Numbered from the stretch's first letter, positions 54,471 through 63,917 are shown. The stretch: 64,000 bases of DNA from Clostridium_AD sp050717545 (GCF_050717545.1 NZ_JBOITN010000008.1:182096-246095), one strand, 5' to 3'. Program-made: numbers and translations. The notes: generated by a model not told the origin, from the sequence alone.

Positions 54471-56798
54471 ATGCTCATAAAATCAAATATAACAATTAGT
54501 AGTAACATCTATAATAGAACTAATAAGTCAGTTGAAAATGATGTTGAATTTGTAAAAAATGTATCTGGTCATGAAGCTCTGACAGTATTAAAATCTAAAT
54601 TAAGAGGAGCACTTATCAATGCTAAGTTGAGTGATATTCAACTTGAGGAACAGCTACAAGGAACATCATGCTCTAAAGCAAAAAGCGGTGAAGTTACGCA
54701 TGGACAAGTTCTAATTGATGGCAAAATAAAGTGGGTTTGCAGGTGTGAATATATAAATTGTTCCAAGTTATGTTCCGAAAGGAAATCGCATCCACAGATA
54801 GTAAGAAAAAAGACTGAAAATAATTTTATAGTAGAAAGTAGTTTTGAATTTGATAGTGTAAACTATGAATATCTTGGATTAGATTTTACTGTTACTGATA
54901 TCGGAGAAATAATAGAACCACCAACATCTACACAAACAATATCAAGCAAAATTGATAGTATATATGTTAACAAAACTACTGAAGCAGAGCCTGCTGTGGA
55001 AACTTCAAAATTTGATAAAGTAGCAGAATCTACAATTATCATTAAAGCTGATATTAATAGTAAAATTCTTGTTAATGCAGGACCAGGTACAGGGAAGACT
55101 TATACGGTTATCCAAAGAATATTATACATTATTAAAAATGAACTAGCTAGTCCAGATTGTGTTTTAATTTTATGTTACACAAGAGCCGCAAAAGCTGTGA
55201 TAATTGGCCGCATAGAACAAGGCATTGCTGAAGGTAGTTTGACTATTGAAGCTAATACGTTGAATGTTTGCACGTTTGATTCATTTGCAACAAGCTATTT
55301 AGCAGTTATCGAAGAACAATTTGAAAATCTAGATTATAATAAAAGAATTGAGCTTTTCAACAAAACAATTGAAAAAAATATGTTTGACTATTTTGAGTAT
55401 TTAATAGTTGATGAAATGCAAGATCTAGTTAATGAGAGAGCAATAATGGTATTAAATATACTTAAGAGTATAAATTGTGGTTTTCTACTTTTGGGAGATA
55501 GATGCCAAGCAATATATGATTATGATTGTGGTGATGATAGAAATATTGATTCGACAAAATTTTATAAAATGCTGTATGACATTTTGCCAGATAGTACATG
55601 TAGATACGAGTTAATAAAAAACAATCGTCAGAATAATTTATTAGCTAATTTTTCACATGATATAAGACAAGTTTTATTAAACTCTGGAATCCTAAAGCAG
55701 AATGAGTTTGTTTCAGATGCAATGAAAAGTATTAGTGTTGTTCAACAAAATGCTGAAAAATTTATTCCGGAAACAAAATATGGCATCAAAACTGCAATTC
55801 TTTGTAGAAACAATGGGGAAGCTGAATATATAAGTAGCTATTTACATAGCAAAGGAAATGAACATACATTGTTAAGAGGAGCAAAACATTCTGTAAAATT
55901 GCATAGATGGATCGCAGATATGTTTTGGGATTACTGTGAAATTAAAATTGGAAAGAGTGATTTTCTCGAGAGATATTTGATTAGAGTAAATGATAATAGT
56001 TTAGAGGCTGAAAACAGATTTAATGTTTTATGCAGTGTTAGTAACAGCAAAGATAATGAATTGAAAATGAGTGATTTAATAACTGAAATACTAAAATCGT
56101 TTGATATTCCACTTGAATTAATAAATATAGAAAAAGATACACTTACAGTATCAACTATTCATAGAGCAAAAGGTAGAGAGTTTGATAAAGTATATCTTCT
56201 GCAGAGCGATTTCTTGATACAATCTCAAAATGCGGAGGAAGCAAGGGTTAGATATGTTGCAATTACTAGACCTAAAACAGAAATTGAAATTGTAAAAAAA
56301 GGTAAACCATACAAATGGTATTTTGCTAAAAGCGATAACGGTAGGGGAATAAGAACAGCTATTAAGCCCTATTTTAAAAATCAAACATACTGCACTAACA
56401 TTGTTATAGGTTTAAATGATGATATTGACAATATCGGCTTTGTATCAGAAAAAAGTGCTGATTCATTAACAACTCAACAGTATATTGCAGAAAAAATCAA
56501 TGTAAATGACAAGGTAGAACTAATTAGAGATCCCAAATCCAAAATCTATTCAATTTATCATAAGGGGAATGTTGTTGGGACTTTATCAGATGAAATTGTT
56601 AGTGATTTTTGGAATGCAATTAATAAAACTGGAGACAAGCGAAATATACCGGTTAGATTATATGATATTTATGTTTCAAATATTATCACTGTTGTTAACA
56701 AGCGATTTGATGAAAATATTCCACTTAGATTTAGAGAATCGAAAATATGGTTAGGAATAGAAATTACTGGGTTTGCAAGGACAGAATATTTAAGCTAG
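54471..56798 (+). CDS. Operon gene 4: UvrD-family SF1 helicase with Cys-rich N-terminus
   Basis: This 775-aa protein starts at ATG 54471 after GTGAGGAGGGTAG. The first ~190 residues include a probable zinc-binding cluster (C...WVCRCEYINCSKLCSE). The SF1A helicase core follows: LVNAGPGTGKTYTVIQRIL (Walker A, ~200), LIVDEMQDLVNERA (DExx, ~312), LLLGDRCQAIYDYD, VSTIHRAKGREFDKVYLL (motif V, ~560) and ARVRYVAITRPKTEI (VI). The tail may be a small OB/SH3-like module (KVELIRDPKSKIYSIYHKGNVVG). Probably a 3'-5' DNA translocase. UvrD-type helicases are not part of described DISARM as I know it. Confidence 0.9.
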   Translation: MLIKSNITISSNIYNRTNKSVENDVEFVKNVSGHEALTVLKSKLRGALINAKLSDIQLEEQLQGTSCSKAKSGEVTHGQVLIDGKIKWVCRCEYINCSKLCSERKSHPQIVRKKTENNFIVESSFEFDSVNYEYLGLDFTVTDIGEIIEPPTSTQTISSKIDSIYVNKTTEAEPAVETSKFDKVAESTIIIKADINSKILVNAGPGTGKTYTVIQRILYIIKNELASPDCVLILCYTRAAKAVIIGRIEQGIAEGSLTIEANTLNVCTFDSFATSYLAVIEEQFENLDYNKRIELFNKTIEKNMFDYFEYLIVDEMQDLVNERAIMVLNILKSINCGFLLLGDRCQAIYDYDCGDDRNIDSTKFYKMLYDILPDSTCRYELIKNNRQNNLLANFSHDIRQVLLNSGILKQNEFVSDAMKSISVVQQNAEKFIPETKYGIKTAILCRNNGEAEYISSYLHSKGNEHTLLRGAKHSVKLHRWIADMFWDYCEIKIGKSDFLERYLIRVNDNSLEAENRFNVLCSVSNSKDNELKMSDLITEILKSFDIPLELINIEKDTLTVSTIHRAKGREFDKVYLLQSDFLIQSQNAEEARVRYVAITRPKTEIEIVKKGKPYKWYFAKSDNGRGIRTAIKPYFKNQTYCTNIVIGLNDDIDNIGFVSEKSADSLTTQQYIAEKINVNDKVELIRDPKSKIYSIYHKGNVVGTLSDEIVSDFWNAINKTGDKRNIPVRLYDIYVSNIITVVNKRFDENIPLRFRESKIWLGIEITGFARTEYLS

Positions 56799-56807
56799 GA
56801 GTGAATT

Positions 56808-59800
56808 ATGAGCAACTATTTTGATTTTTATAGTGCAATAGATAATATAGAAGATTTTCTTAGAAAAGATTTGATAGGTCCTATTGAAGAAAATGAGATA
56901 ATAATAAATGAAGAGCCTTTAAATTATTATGCTATGGGTATTTTATGGCCACAAAGAATAACTACTCATTCCAAATTAAGTAATGTATCAGACTCGGAAA
57001 ATGAAATTGAAGAAGAGAGTGAACTTGAGGATAATTTACAAACCCTAAATGATTCTATTAATTCAACTAATCAATACAAGCCATGCGCTATGGCTATATC
57101 TGCAATGATCGAAGCTGATACAAATACGATTAAGGTAAAGTTTGAATTTGCTAAGTATAAACATATTGAAGAACAGGGCGAGAAACGAGTAATTCATAAA
57201 TTCCAACGTGAACCACATGAATATATGATTAGCTTCGAAGTTTCTAAAAGCTGTGGGTTTATAAAGAGTGTAAAAAATGAAGAATTAAGATCCTTTGAAA
57301 TAGATATTGTATGCCATGTAAGAAAAATATTTAATGACGGGAGCAAATTGATAACCATATCTGTAACTAATGAAAAAACTGCACAACAAAAAAGTGTTTT
57401 GCAGAATGAACATTCAATATTTCAATGTCATTTAAATATTTCAGTTGAAAATAGTTTTATTCCAATTTATCAAAATGATGTTACTAATACTCAAGAAGAA
57501 GTGTTAATTAGTAATATGATTTATAGTAATGTTTATAATTATGCTTATGGTCACGGTTGCTCAGTAAAATATGATGATAAAAATGTAAATAATATTAATA
57601 GTGAATTCATGCCTTCAGAGCAAGTATTACAGATGATGCCCAATTCACTAAAGAAAGATGACTTTTTGAAAATGAGTTATTGGCGTAATGTAGATAAAAA
57701 TTTAGCTTGTAAACAATTAAGCGAGTTTATTGATGAATATGTTATATGGTGCAAACGGCAAGAAAATGAAGGAGCAAAGTTATATAATCATAATTTTGCT
57801 GTTAAATCTTCTGTTGCAAAGATAAAAACCTGCATTAGAAGATTAGAGCGTGGGGTTGAACTTCTTAAAACTAATGATATAGCGTGGCAGTCTTTTCTTT
57901 TAATGAATGAGGGCATGCTTTTACAAAGAGTTAAAACCAAAATATGTAATGAAAACAGTGTGAAGTGGTATCCATTTCAGCTTGCTTACATATTGCAGAT
58001 AATACCAGATATAGTTGAGGATAGTAGTGACTTTAGAGATTATGTTGATCTTTTATGGTTTCCTACTGGTGGTGGTAAAACAGAAGCTTATTTAGGTGTA
58101 TGTGCATTTGTAATCTTTTACCGCAGATTGTTGCATAAGCCCTTACAGGATGGCGTAACAATAATTATGAGGTATACATTAAGGCTTTTAACAATTCAAC
58201 AGTTTGAAAGAGCAACCGCTCTTATTTGTGCTTGTGAACATCTTCGTAAAATTTATAATATTAGCGGTGGAGAAATCAGTATTGGACTATGGATTGGAAG
58301 TAATATGACACCAAACCATATTTCGGATGCTGCTGAAAAACTGAAAGAACTTATAGACGAACCATTAAAAAAAATCTATGACGGAGATCCTATACAAATA
58401 ACAACATGTCCTTGGTGTGGTACAACCATAGATGTTGGGTGCTATAACATTGAGAAAAATATGATAATAAGTTGTAAAAACAATAAAGAGTGTGAATTTC
58501 ATCATGGATTGCCAATATATATTGTTGATGACGATATTTATGAAAAGTGTCCAACGCTTATTTTAAGTACTGTTGATAAGTTTGCTAGAATTGTTTGGGA
58601 AGAAAGGTCGAAAGCAATTTTTGGTAATGATGATATTAGGCCACCAGAGTTAATTATACAAGATGAATTACATCTTATATCTGGACCATTAGGATCAATA
58701 ACTGGAATATATGAAATTGCTATTGAAAAATTATGCGAAAGACATGGGAAAACACCTAAAATAATAGCATCTACTGCTACTGTTAAAAATGCGAATGAGC
58801 AAATCAAAAGTCTTTATAATAAAAAAAAGTTTCAGTTTCCACCTAATGGGATATCGGCGAATGATTCATTTTTTGCAGTTCGTGCAGATATATCTAAAAG
58901 ACCTGCACGGAGATATATTGGTCTTTGCGAAGCTGGTGGGAGTCTTGCAGATTTACTCATAAGAGTATATTCTAACCTTATATTTTCTAAAAATTTATTT
59001 ATTAAGCAAGGGTTATCTTCAGATATCATAGATCAATACTATACAACGGTAGGTTATTTTAATGCTATTAAGGATTTAGGCGCCTCATCTAGTATTATTA
59101 ATGACCGTGTTAGTTCTAATATTAAGTCATTAATAAATCATAAGTTTAATACTATTGCAGAAAAATATGGCTTAACAATTAAGGATATTAAAAATTATGA
59201 AAAACATGACGAGTTAACTAGTAGAAAGACTTCAAAAGAAATAAAAGAAACACTTGAACAACTTTCAGCGCCGTTTACAAGTGACTTATGTTACTCTTAT
59301 GTACTTGCATCTAATATGTTATCAGTTGGAATAGATATAGATAGGCTTGGGGTTATGACGGTATATAATCAGCCTAAATCTAATGCTGAATATATTCAGG
59401 CTACTAGCCGAGTTGGAAGAAGTAATCCTGGGGTTGTATTAACGATGTACAATGCAATGCGTTCAAGGGATAAATCTCATTATGAGCAATTTTCGTATTA
59501 TCACAAAACATTCTATCAATATGTAGAAGCAACAAGTGTTACTCCTTTTTCTGCAAGGGCTATAGAAAAGGCATTACATTGTGTTTTTATAGCACTTGTA
59601 AGACATACAATTCCTGGAATGAGTTCTAATAATGATGCAGTAAAGTTTAGAAACAGTTTAAGGGGTGTTGATAAAATAAAAATATACATATTGGAAAGAG
59701 TTCGTAGCATAGATAAATCTGCTCTTACTTTTGCTGAGGAGTGGATCGAATATTTTGCAGAAGAATGGGAAAGATTAGCTATCGAAAATAGAGATACCCT

Positions 59801-59945
59801 TGTTTACAGTGATTATAATGGTGGACTATGTTTGTTAAACCCTGCTGGTAGAATAAATGATATTGGCTTGCCAACAACATTAAATGCACTTAGAAATGTT
59901 GATGCATCATCAAATGTATATATACTACGTAGAGAGGAGTATTAA
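56808..59945 (+). CDS. drmA: Operon gene 5: DrmA-like SF2 helicase (DISARM core)
   Basis: The 1045-aa protein resembles DrmA, the helicase of DISARM, which with DrmB threads and restricts invading DNA. The motifs in order are DLLWFPTGGGKTEAYLGVCA (I, ~420), LRLLTIQQFERA, CPWCGTTIDVGC plus a second cysteine pair (zinc insertion, ~535-565), LIIQDELHLISGPLG (II, ~617), IIASTATVKNANEQ (III) and SNMLSVGIDIDRLGVMTVYNQP...YIQATSRVGRSNPG (V-VI, ~865). The ~400-residue N-terminal region is not a known catalytic domain. It starts 9 bp after gene 4 and ends 2 bp before gene 6. The closest alternative is a Druantia/DruE-type helicase, but size and the adjacent DrmB argue for DrmA. Confidence 0.87.
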   Translation: MSNYFDFYSAIDNIEDFLRKDLIGPIEENEIIINEEPLNYYAMGILWPQRITTHSKLSNVSDSENEIEEESELEDNLQTLNDSINSTNQYKPCAMAISAMIEADTNTIKVKFEFAKYKHIEEQGEKRVIHKFQREPHEYMISFEVSKSCGFIKSVKNEELRSFEIDIVCHVRKIFNDGSKLITISVTNEKTAQQKSVLQNEHSIFQCHLNISVENSFIPIYQNDVTNTQEEVLISNMIYSNVYNYAYGHGCSVKYDDKNVNNINSEFMPSEQVLQMMPNSLKKDDFLKMSYWRNVDKNLACKQLSEFIDEYVIWCKRQENEGAKLYNHNFAVKSSVAKIKTCIRRLERGVELLKTNDIAWQSFLLMNEGMLLQRVKTKICNENSVKWYPFQLAYILQIIPDIVEDSSDFRDYVDLLWFPTGGGKTEAYLGVCAFVIFYRRLLHKPLQDGVTIIMRYTLRLLTIQQFERATALICACEHLRKIYNISGGEISIGLWIGSNMTPNHISDAAEKLKELIDEPLKKIYDGDPIQITTCPWCGTTIDVGCYNIEKNMIISCKNNKECEFHHGLPIYIVDDDIYEKCPTLILSTVDKFARIVWEERSKAIFGNDDIRPPELIIQDELHLISGPLGSITGIYEIAIEKLCERHGKTPKIIASTATVKNANEQIKSLYNKKKFQFPPNGISANDSFFAVRADISKRPARRYIGLCEAGGSLADLLIRVYSNLIFSKNLFIKQGLSSDIIDQYYTTVGYFNAIKDLGASSSIINDRVSSNIKSLINHKFNTIAEKYGLTIKDIKNYEKHDELTSRKTSKEIKETLEQLSAPFTSDLCYSYVLASNMLSVGIDIDRLGVMTVYNQPKSNAEYIQATSRVGRSNPGVVLTMYNAMRSRDKSHYEQFSYYHKTFYQYVEATSVTPFSARAIEKALHCVFIALVRHTIPGMSSNNDAVKFRNSLRGVDKIKIYILERVRSIDKSALTFAEEWIEYFAEEWERLAIENRDTLVYSDYNGGLCLLNPAGRINDIGLPTTLNALRNVDASSNVYILRREEY

Positions 59946-59947
59946 CT

Positions 59948-61753
59948 ATGGGTAATCCATTTGCAAGAAAAAGAGCTATTAAGAAACAACGGTTTGCTGG
60001 TGATATAAGACAAAATCAACTTATTACATCCTTTGGAGTTGGTTCAATAGTGGATTTTGTTAGAGATACTGTTACTATTGCTGGTGTAGACGATTGGGAT
60101 GAGAACAATGAAGAATTACATTTGTATAATGAAAATTTGCAAAGTTTAACAGGAGCTAAATATTTTATTAAACCTAAAACAGAGGATGGTAATAAGATTT
60201 ACAATAAAAGCAAAGATATCCCCTCATATGTTTTTCCAGAAAAACTATATTGTCCTAATTGTAAAAAAATTTATGATGTTAAAGAACTTCAAAACCAGAG
60301 CAATCCACATAAATGTTTTGCTTGTGGGAATCCACAACTTGTGGCTGCTCGTTTCGTTGTTGTTTGTGAAAATGGACATATAGAAGATTTTCCTTATTCA
60401 TGGTGGGTTCACAAGGGCAATGTTTGTGAAAAAGGAAAGGAAAACCATAGAGTTGAAATGTTTAATGTAGATGGAAGAAGTGGTATTGATAGCTTAATGG
60501 TTAAATGTTGTGATTGCGAAAAAATAAGACCGATGCAAAATGCATTCCAAGAAAATGCTTTAGCAGGTCTAAATGGCTTTCATTGTAAAGGATACTTTTC
60601 ACATTTAAAGAATCCTATGCATTTTTCAGGAAATGGATGTACTGCAATACTTAAGACACGATTAAGAACATCATCAAGTGTTTACTTCCCAGTCATACAG
60701 AGTGCTCTTTCTATTCCTCCTTGGAGTAGAGAAACTGTAAAAGCTATTATAGCGAAGTTTGATGATATTAAATGGATTCCATCTAATAGCATTGAAGCTT
60801 ACTTATTAGAACGAATACTGCCAACGTTACCAAAACAGGTTACATTAAATGATTTAATAAAAGCATTGGAGTTAGTTACGACGCAAAAACAAGTTGGAAC
60901 AATAAGAAAAGAAAAAGACATATATCAAGACGAATATATTGCATTATCAAAAGGAGATTCTGAGGATGGAGAATTTTCTTCGTTTACGGTAAAAACACAA
61001 GCTAAGTATAAAAGATATATAGATAAAATTGTTGTTGTTGATAGGTTGACAGAAACACAAGCATTGTGCGGTTTTACAAGAATAAAGCCATGGGATGGTA
61101 GAACTTTGAAAGATGAAAAAATTGCACCTTTATCTATGTATAAAAAGGACTGGTTACCTGCAGTTAAAATGAATGGCGAGGGTATATTTATTAAGTTTAA
61201 CCAAAACCAATTAGATATTTGGGAAACGAGAATTGAAAATAGATACAAGCAACTTGCTATTAACTATGAAGAGTCATATTTACATAATAGTCGATTTTCT
61301 TCGAAGTATATAGCGCTGCATACTTTTTCACATTTATTAATGCGTCAAATTTCTAATGAGTGTGGGTATAGTGTTGCGTCATTAAAAGAAAAAATATATA
61401 GTACATTTTATGATGAGGAGTCTAATAATCTTGATATGCAAGGTGTTCTTATATATCTTGCTACAGCTGATTGTGATGGAAGTTTAGGTGGGCTAATTAG
61501 CATAGCACAAGATGAACATAGATTACAGAAAATATTAGATGATATGCTTGAAAAGGCTTTATGGTGTAGTGCGGACCCACTTTGTATAAATTCAATTGAA
61601 CAAGGGTTTTCATCGCTAAACTATGCTGCATGTCATGATTGTACTCTACTTCCTGAAACGTCTTGTGAATTTAGAAATGTGCTTCTTGATAGGGTGTCTA
61701 TTGTTGGGACCGTTGAAAATAGAAATTTAGGAGTATTTGGTGAAATTGTTTGA
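59948..61753 (+). CDS. drmB: Operon gene 6: DrmB-like DUF1998 protein (DISARM core)
   Basis: The 601-aa protein matches DrmB. It begins with RQNQLITSFGVGSIVDF, a start typical of the family. It has zinc clusters CPNCKKIYDV...HKCFACGNPQ (~101-125), VVCENGHIEDFPYSWW, and a DUF1998-type C-terminal domain (LHTFSHLLMRQISNECGYS, GVLIYLATADCDGSLGGLI, CHDCTLLPETSCEFRN). DrmB partners DrmA. Only 2 bp separate the two genes and a strong terminator follows, so this is the last gene of the unit. No DrmC or methyltransferase gene follows. Confidence 0.9.
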   Translation: MGNPFARKRAIKKQRFAGDIRQNQLITSFGVGSIVDFVRDTVTIAGVDDWDENNEELHLYNENLQSLTGAKYFIKPKTEDGNKIYNKSKDIPSYVFPEKLYCPNCKKIYDVKELQNQSNPHKCFACGNPQLVAARFVVVCENGHIEDFPYSWWVHKGNVCEKGKENHRVEMFNVDGRSGIDSLMVKCCDCEKIRPMQNAFQENALAGLNGFHCKGYFSHLKNPMHFSGNGCTAILKTRLRTSSSVYFPVIQSALSIPPWSRETVKAIIAKFDDIKWIPSNSIEAYLLERILPTLPKQVTLNDLIKALELVTTQKQVGTIRKEKDIYQDEYIALSKGDSEDGEFSSFTVKTQAKYKRYIDKIVVVDRLTETQALCGFTRIKPWDGRTLKDEKIAPLSMYKKDWLPAVKMNGEGIFIKFNQNQLDIWETRIENRYKQLAINYEESYLHNSRFSSKYIALHTFSHLLMRQISNECGYSVASLKEKIYSTFYDEESNNLDMQGVLIYLATADCDGSLGGLISIAQDEHRLQKILDDMLEKALWCSADPLCINSIEQGFSSLNYAACHDCTLLPETSCEFRNVLLDRVSIVGTVENRNLGVFGEIV

Positions 61754-61789
61754 AAATTTAATTAAAAGGTACTTTGGGATATAATTTTT

Positions 61790-61831
61790 TAAACTTACCA
61801 CCTATAATAAATATTATAGGTGGTAAGTTTA
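61790..61831. terminator. Terminator of the six-gene operon
   Basis: TAAACTTACCACCTATAATA and its exact reverse complement form a 20-bp stem with a 2-nt loop, followed by TTTTA. It is one of the strongest hairpins of the window. Confidence 0.9.
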
Positions 61832-62474
61832 TTTTACATTGATAGATTCATACATTTCGTTTATTAGAAGGTCGATATTTGTTTTCTAAGTAACAAATAT
61901 TAGCGTTGCACTGTTTTTACTGATTTATAATGAATAGTGGGTTCTACCTCAATTTTAGTTAAACTAAAATATTTTATAAAATATCGGCATAGATCATTTT
62001 GCATTTCATAAAGAGGTTAACTTATGGTTTGATTAGAGCAGAAGAAGTTTAGATGCACTGAAAAAAATAGGAAATAGTAAAAGAAATTTTTTAAAACATA
62101 TCTAGATTAAAATGAGGATACACATGATACCATGAAAAATATAAGGAAACTGAGTATTAAAATAATTTGTAAGTATAATATATATGTAAAAATAATAATT
62201 TGAGTTATTGTTGTAAAAAAGCGGTGGAAGCCTTTTTTATAACATAATTGAATTATAGGTGTGGAATATATTGTATGGTAAAATTCATAATATAAATAGA
62301 AAAATAAAGGAAATAGAATTGTTTTATAGAATAGATAGTTTAATATTAATTATAAATATATAAATAGGTAATATGGATGACGCTAATAGACATATAAATA
62401 TAAAAATGAACTTTGTTGTAAAGGTTACCTAAATTACAGAAGTTCTTATTACTGAGGTAGGGAGGAGTTTGAAA
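61832..62474. other. Gene-poor AT-rich stretch
   Basis: I see no convincing gene, RNA or repeat here. A promoter-like TATGGTAAAAT at about 62274 and the GGAGGAG ribosome binding site for the Cys-rich gene are the only signals. Confidence 0.5.
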
Positions 62475-62741
62475 ATGTCAGGTGTATCACAATTATCAGG
62501 TTGTTCATGGCATGTGGAAAAGTTACAAAAAAAAGATGAACGAAGACATAATCATAACTGTATGTATTTTAGTAATTATAATAAATGTAATACATTAAAA
62601 TCAGCATACTACAATTTGCGATGTGGAGGTTCTGCACAGTGCAAAAGTTATAAAAAAATTTGTGAGGGAGGTCAGATTAGGAAATCAACTAATAAGAATA
62701 CTGATAGTAAGAAAGATGATGAATCGTATTGGTTTGATTAA
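62475..62741 (+). CDS. Small Cys/His-rich protein, 88 aa
   Basis: ATG 62475 lies 7 bp after GGAGGAG. The protein has a pattern NHNCMYFSNYNKC...YNLRCGGSAQCKSY, that is C-x7-C-x~13-C-x5-C, probably a structural zinc site. I associate such small proteins with accessory regions but cannot name the family. The C-terminal part is polar (STNKNTDSKKDDE). It is on the same strand as the six-gene operon, 640 bp after its terminator, so it is separately transcribed. Confidence 0.6.
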   Translation: MSGVSQLSGCSWHVEKLQKKDERRHNHNCMYFSNYNKCNTLKSAYYNLRCGGSAQCKSYKKICEGGQIRKSTNKNTDSKKDDESYWFD

Positions 62742-62924
62742 ATTATCTCCTCCGGTATCAAAACATAATCCAATGATAGTCCTTAAGCGATATAACGTTT
62801 TTGGACTTTTAATTTTGTATCTTAGTATGTTTAATATGGAATAAACCACCAATAGTATTATACAATGGAGGATTTAAACATAATATGTTACAATTAAGCA
62901 ATTAATGAAAAGATGGGGGATATT

Positions 62925-63029
62925 ATGGGCATTTTTGATACAATAAAGAAAAGCATACTTGGTGTTAGTTTTGAAAGTAAACTTATGAAATCAATAAATA
63001 TGCCAATATTTATTAGCAAATTCGCTTAG
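62925..63029 (+). pseudogene. Gene truncated by insertion of the intron-bearing element
   Basis: ATG 62925 follows GATGGGGGATATT, a good ribosome binding site. The frame reads GIFDTIKKSILGVSFESKL and then KSINMPIF before it enters the direct repeat at 63014 and stops 15 bp later. A well-started gene that stops within the repeat suggests disruption by the insertion. No continuation is visible after the second repeat copy. Confidence 0.55.
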
Positions 63030-63050
63030 CTCATAAAAACCCCCGGGGGG
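63014..63050. repeat. Direct repeat, left copy
   Basis: TAGCAAATTCGCTTAGCTCA followed by TAAAAACCCCCGGGGGG. An almost identical copy occurs at 63830-63865. The unit contains small palindromes (AGC...GCT and CCCCCGGGGG). The pair brackets the group II intron remnant. Confidence 0.9.
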
Positions 63051-63531
63051 AACGTCTAGATAAGCTGGACCATACTAACTGGTGAAAGTCCAGTAAAGGT
63101 AATCATCAAGGAGCCTTTTAGCTATCAACTATGCATGTAAGAAATTATGTGTGTAAAGTGTGGTGACAAAGTGTTCAAAAGAATGCGAGCAAAAGTACAG
63201 GTTGTAACATAAAGTGAATCCTGCCGTATCGTAAGGTGAAAAAGAGGAAGTCGAGCCTTGCCCCTGAAGGCGAAGACCATGGAAGATGGGAAGAACTTGA
63301 ATTGCACCATCAAAGAATCCTCCGGTATAATGGGAGCGACATGTACTGAAAGCATGGTTCGGAACTGGAGAGACCTTCCTTTGCACAGCGATAGCTGTAA
63401 ATGTTAAACGTCAAATTATAACTAATTTAAAAGTCATTTTATTTCTATTATCAGTAGGTGATTTACGTCAGATTATATCTATAAAATCACTTTATCAATA
63501 AGAGAAAATCATTTTATTAATAAGATTTTTT

Positions 63532-63581
63532 TAGCCGGTAGGCTTTTTTTATATAAAAAAATGAGTAGCAATAATAGCTAC
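63532..63581. terminator. Back-to-back hairpins inside the intron remnant
   Basis: AGCCGGTAGGCTTTTTTT (63532-63550) terminates on the plus strand. GTAGC...GCTAC at 63565-63581, read on the minus strand, runs into TCATTTTTTT and would terminate the minus-strand remnant. Confidence 0.6.
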
Positions 63582-63590
63582 CCAAGTATG

Positions 63591-63755
63591 TTAGTCTAAA
63601 TCAATATGTTCAGCTACAGCTTGTAAAGCGTGAGCCACAGTTATAGCATCTACTTTGTTCATAATCTCACGCAAGCGTTCAGAGTTCCAAAATAAATCTT
63701 TTAAGGCAGAGAGATGACATCCGGCATCATTAGCAAACAGAAATTGTCCACTTCG
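63591..63755 (-). pseudogene. C-terminal remnant of an unknown protein gene
   Basis: An open minus-strand frame without a start codon reads GQFLFANDAGCHLSALKD, FWNSERLREIMNKVD and AITVAHALQAVAEHIDLD, then TAA and a terminator. The composition is that of a real protein end, but I cannot name the family. It adjoins the box shared with 46.1 kb and may belong to a transposable element. Confidence 0.5.
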
Positions 63756-63829
63756 TTACCAAATTTTGTAATGGGGTCGCATCAGCCACCTAGTATATGG
63801 GAATGCACGGTTAGTTAGGCGAGGATGGA

Positions 63830-63865
63830 TAGCAAATTCGCTTAGCTCATAAAAACCCCCGGGGG
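63830..63865. repeat. Direct repeat, right copy
   Basis: It repeats TAGCAAATTCGCTTAGCTCA plus TAAAAACCCCCGGGGG immediately after the domain V-VI-like segment. Confidence 0.9.
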
Positions 63866-63917
63866 ACGTGAACAAATTGTAACCACAATTTGTTTTGCTA
63901 TGCACCATTATGAATGT

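Larger units (their letters stand above)
63053..63829 (+). mobile_element. Degenerate, ORF-less group II intron
   Basis: 63053-63400 has the look of a bacterial group II intron domain I: AAGCTGGACC...GGTGAAAGTCCAG, CCTGCCGTATCGTAAGGTG, GGCGAAGACCATGGAAGATG, TCCTCCGGTATAATGGGAGC and GAGAGACCTTCCTTTGCACA. 63781-63826 resembles domains V-VI (AGCCACCTAGTATATGGGAA, TTAGGCGAGGATGG). The reverse transcriptase/maturase gene is missing; about 350 bp of unrelated AT-rich DNA and a minus-strand coding remnant fill the middle. It is more GC-rich than its surroundings, consistent with foreign origin. Confidence 0.7.

Noticed and set aside
63125..63386. Two overlapping minus-strand ORFs of 76 and 85 codons
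   Set aside because: They run antisense to the domain I-like part of the group II intron; such ORFs are common artefacts in intron DNA, and they have no ribosome binding site.
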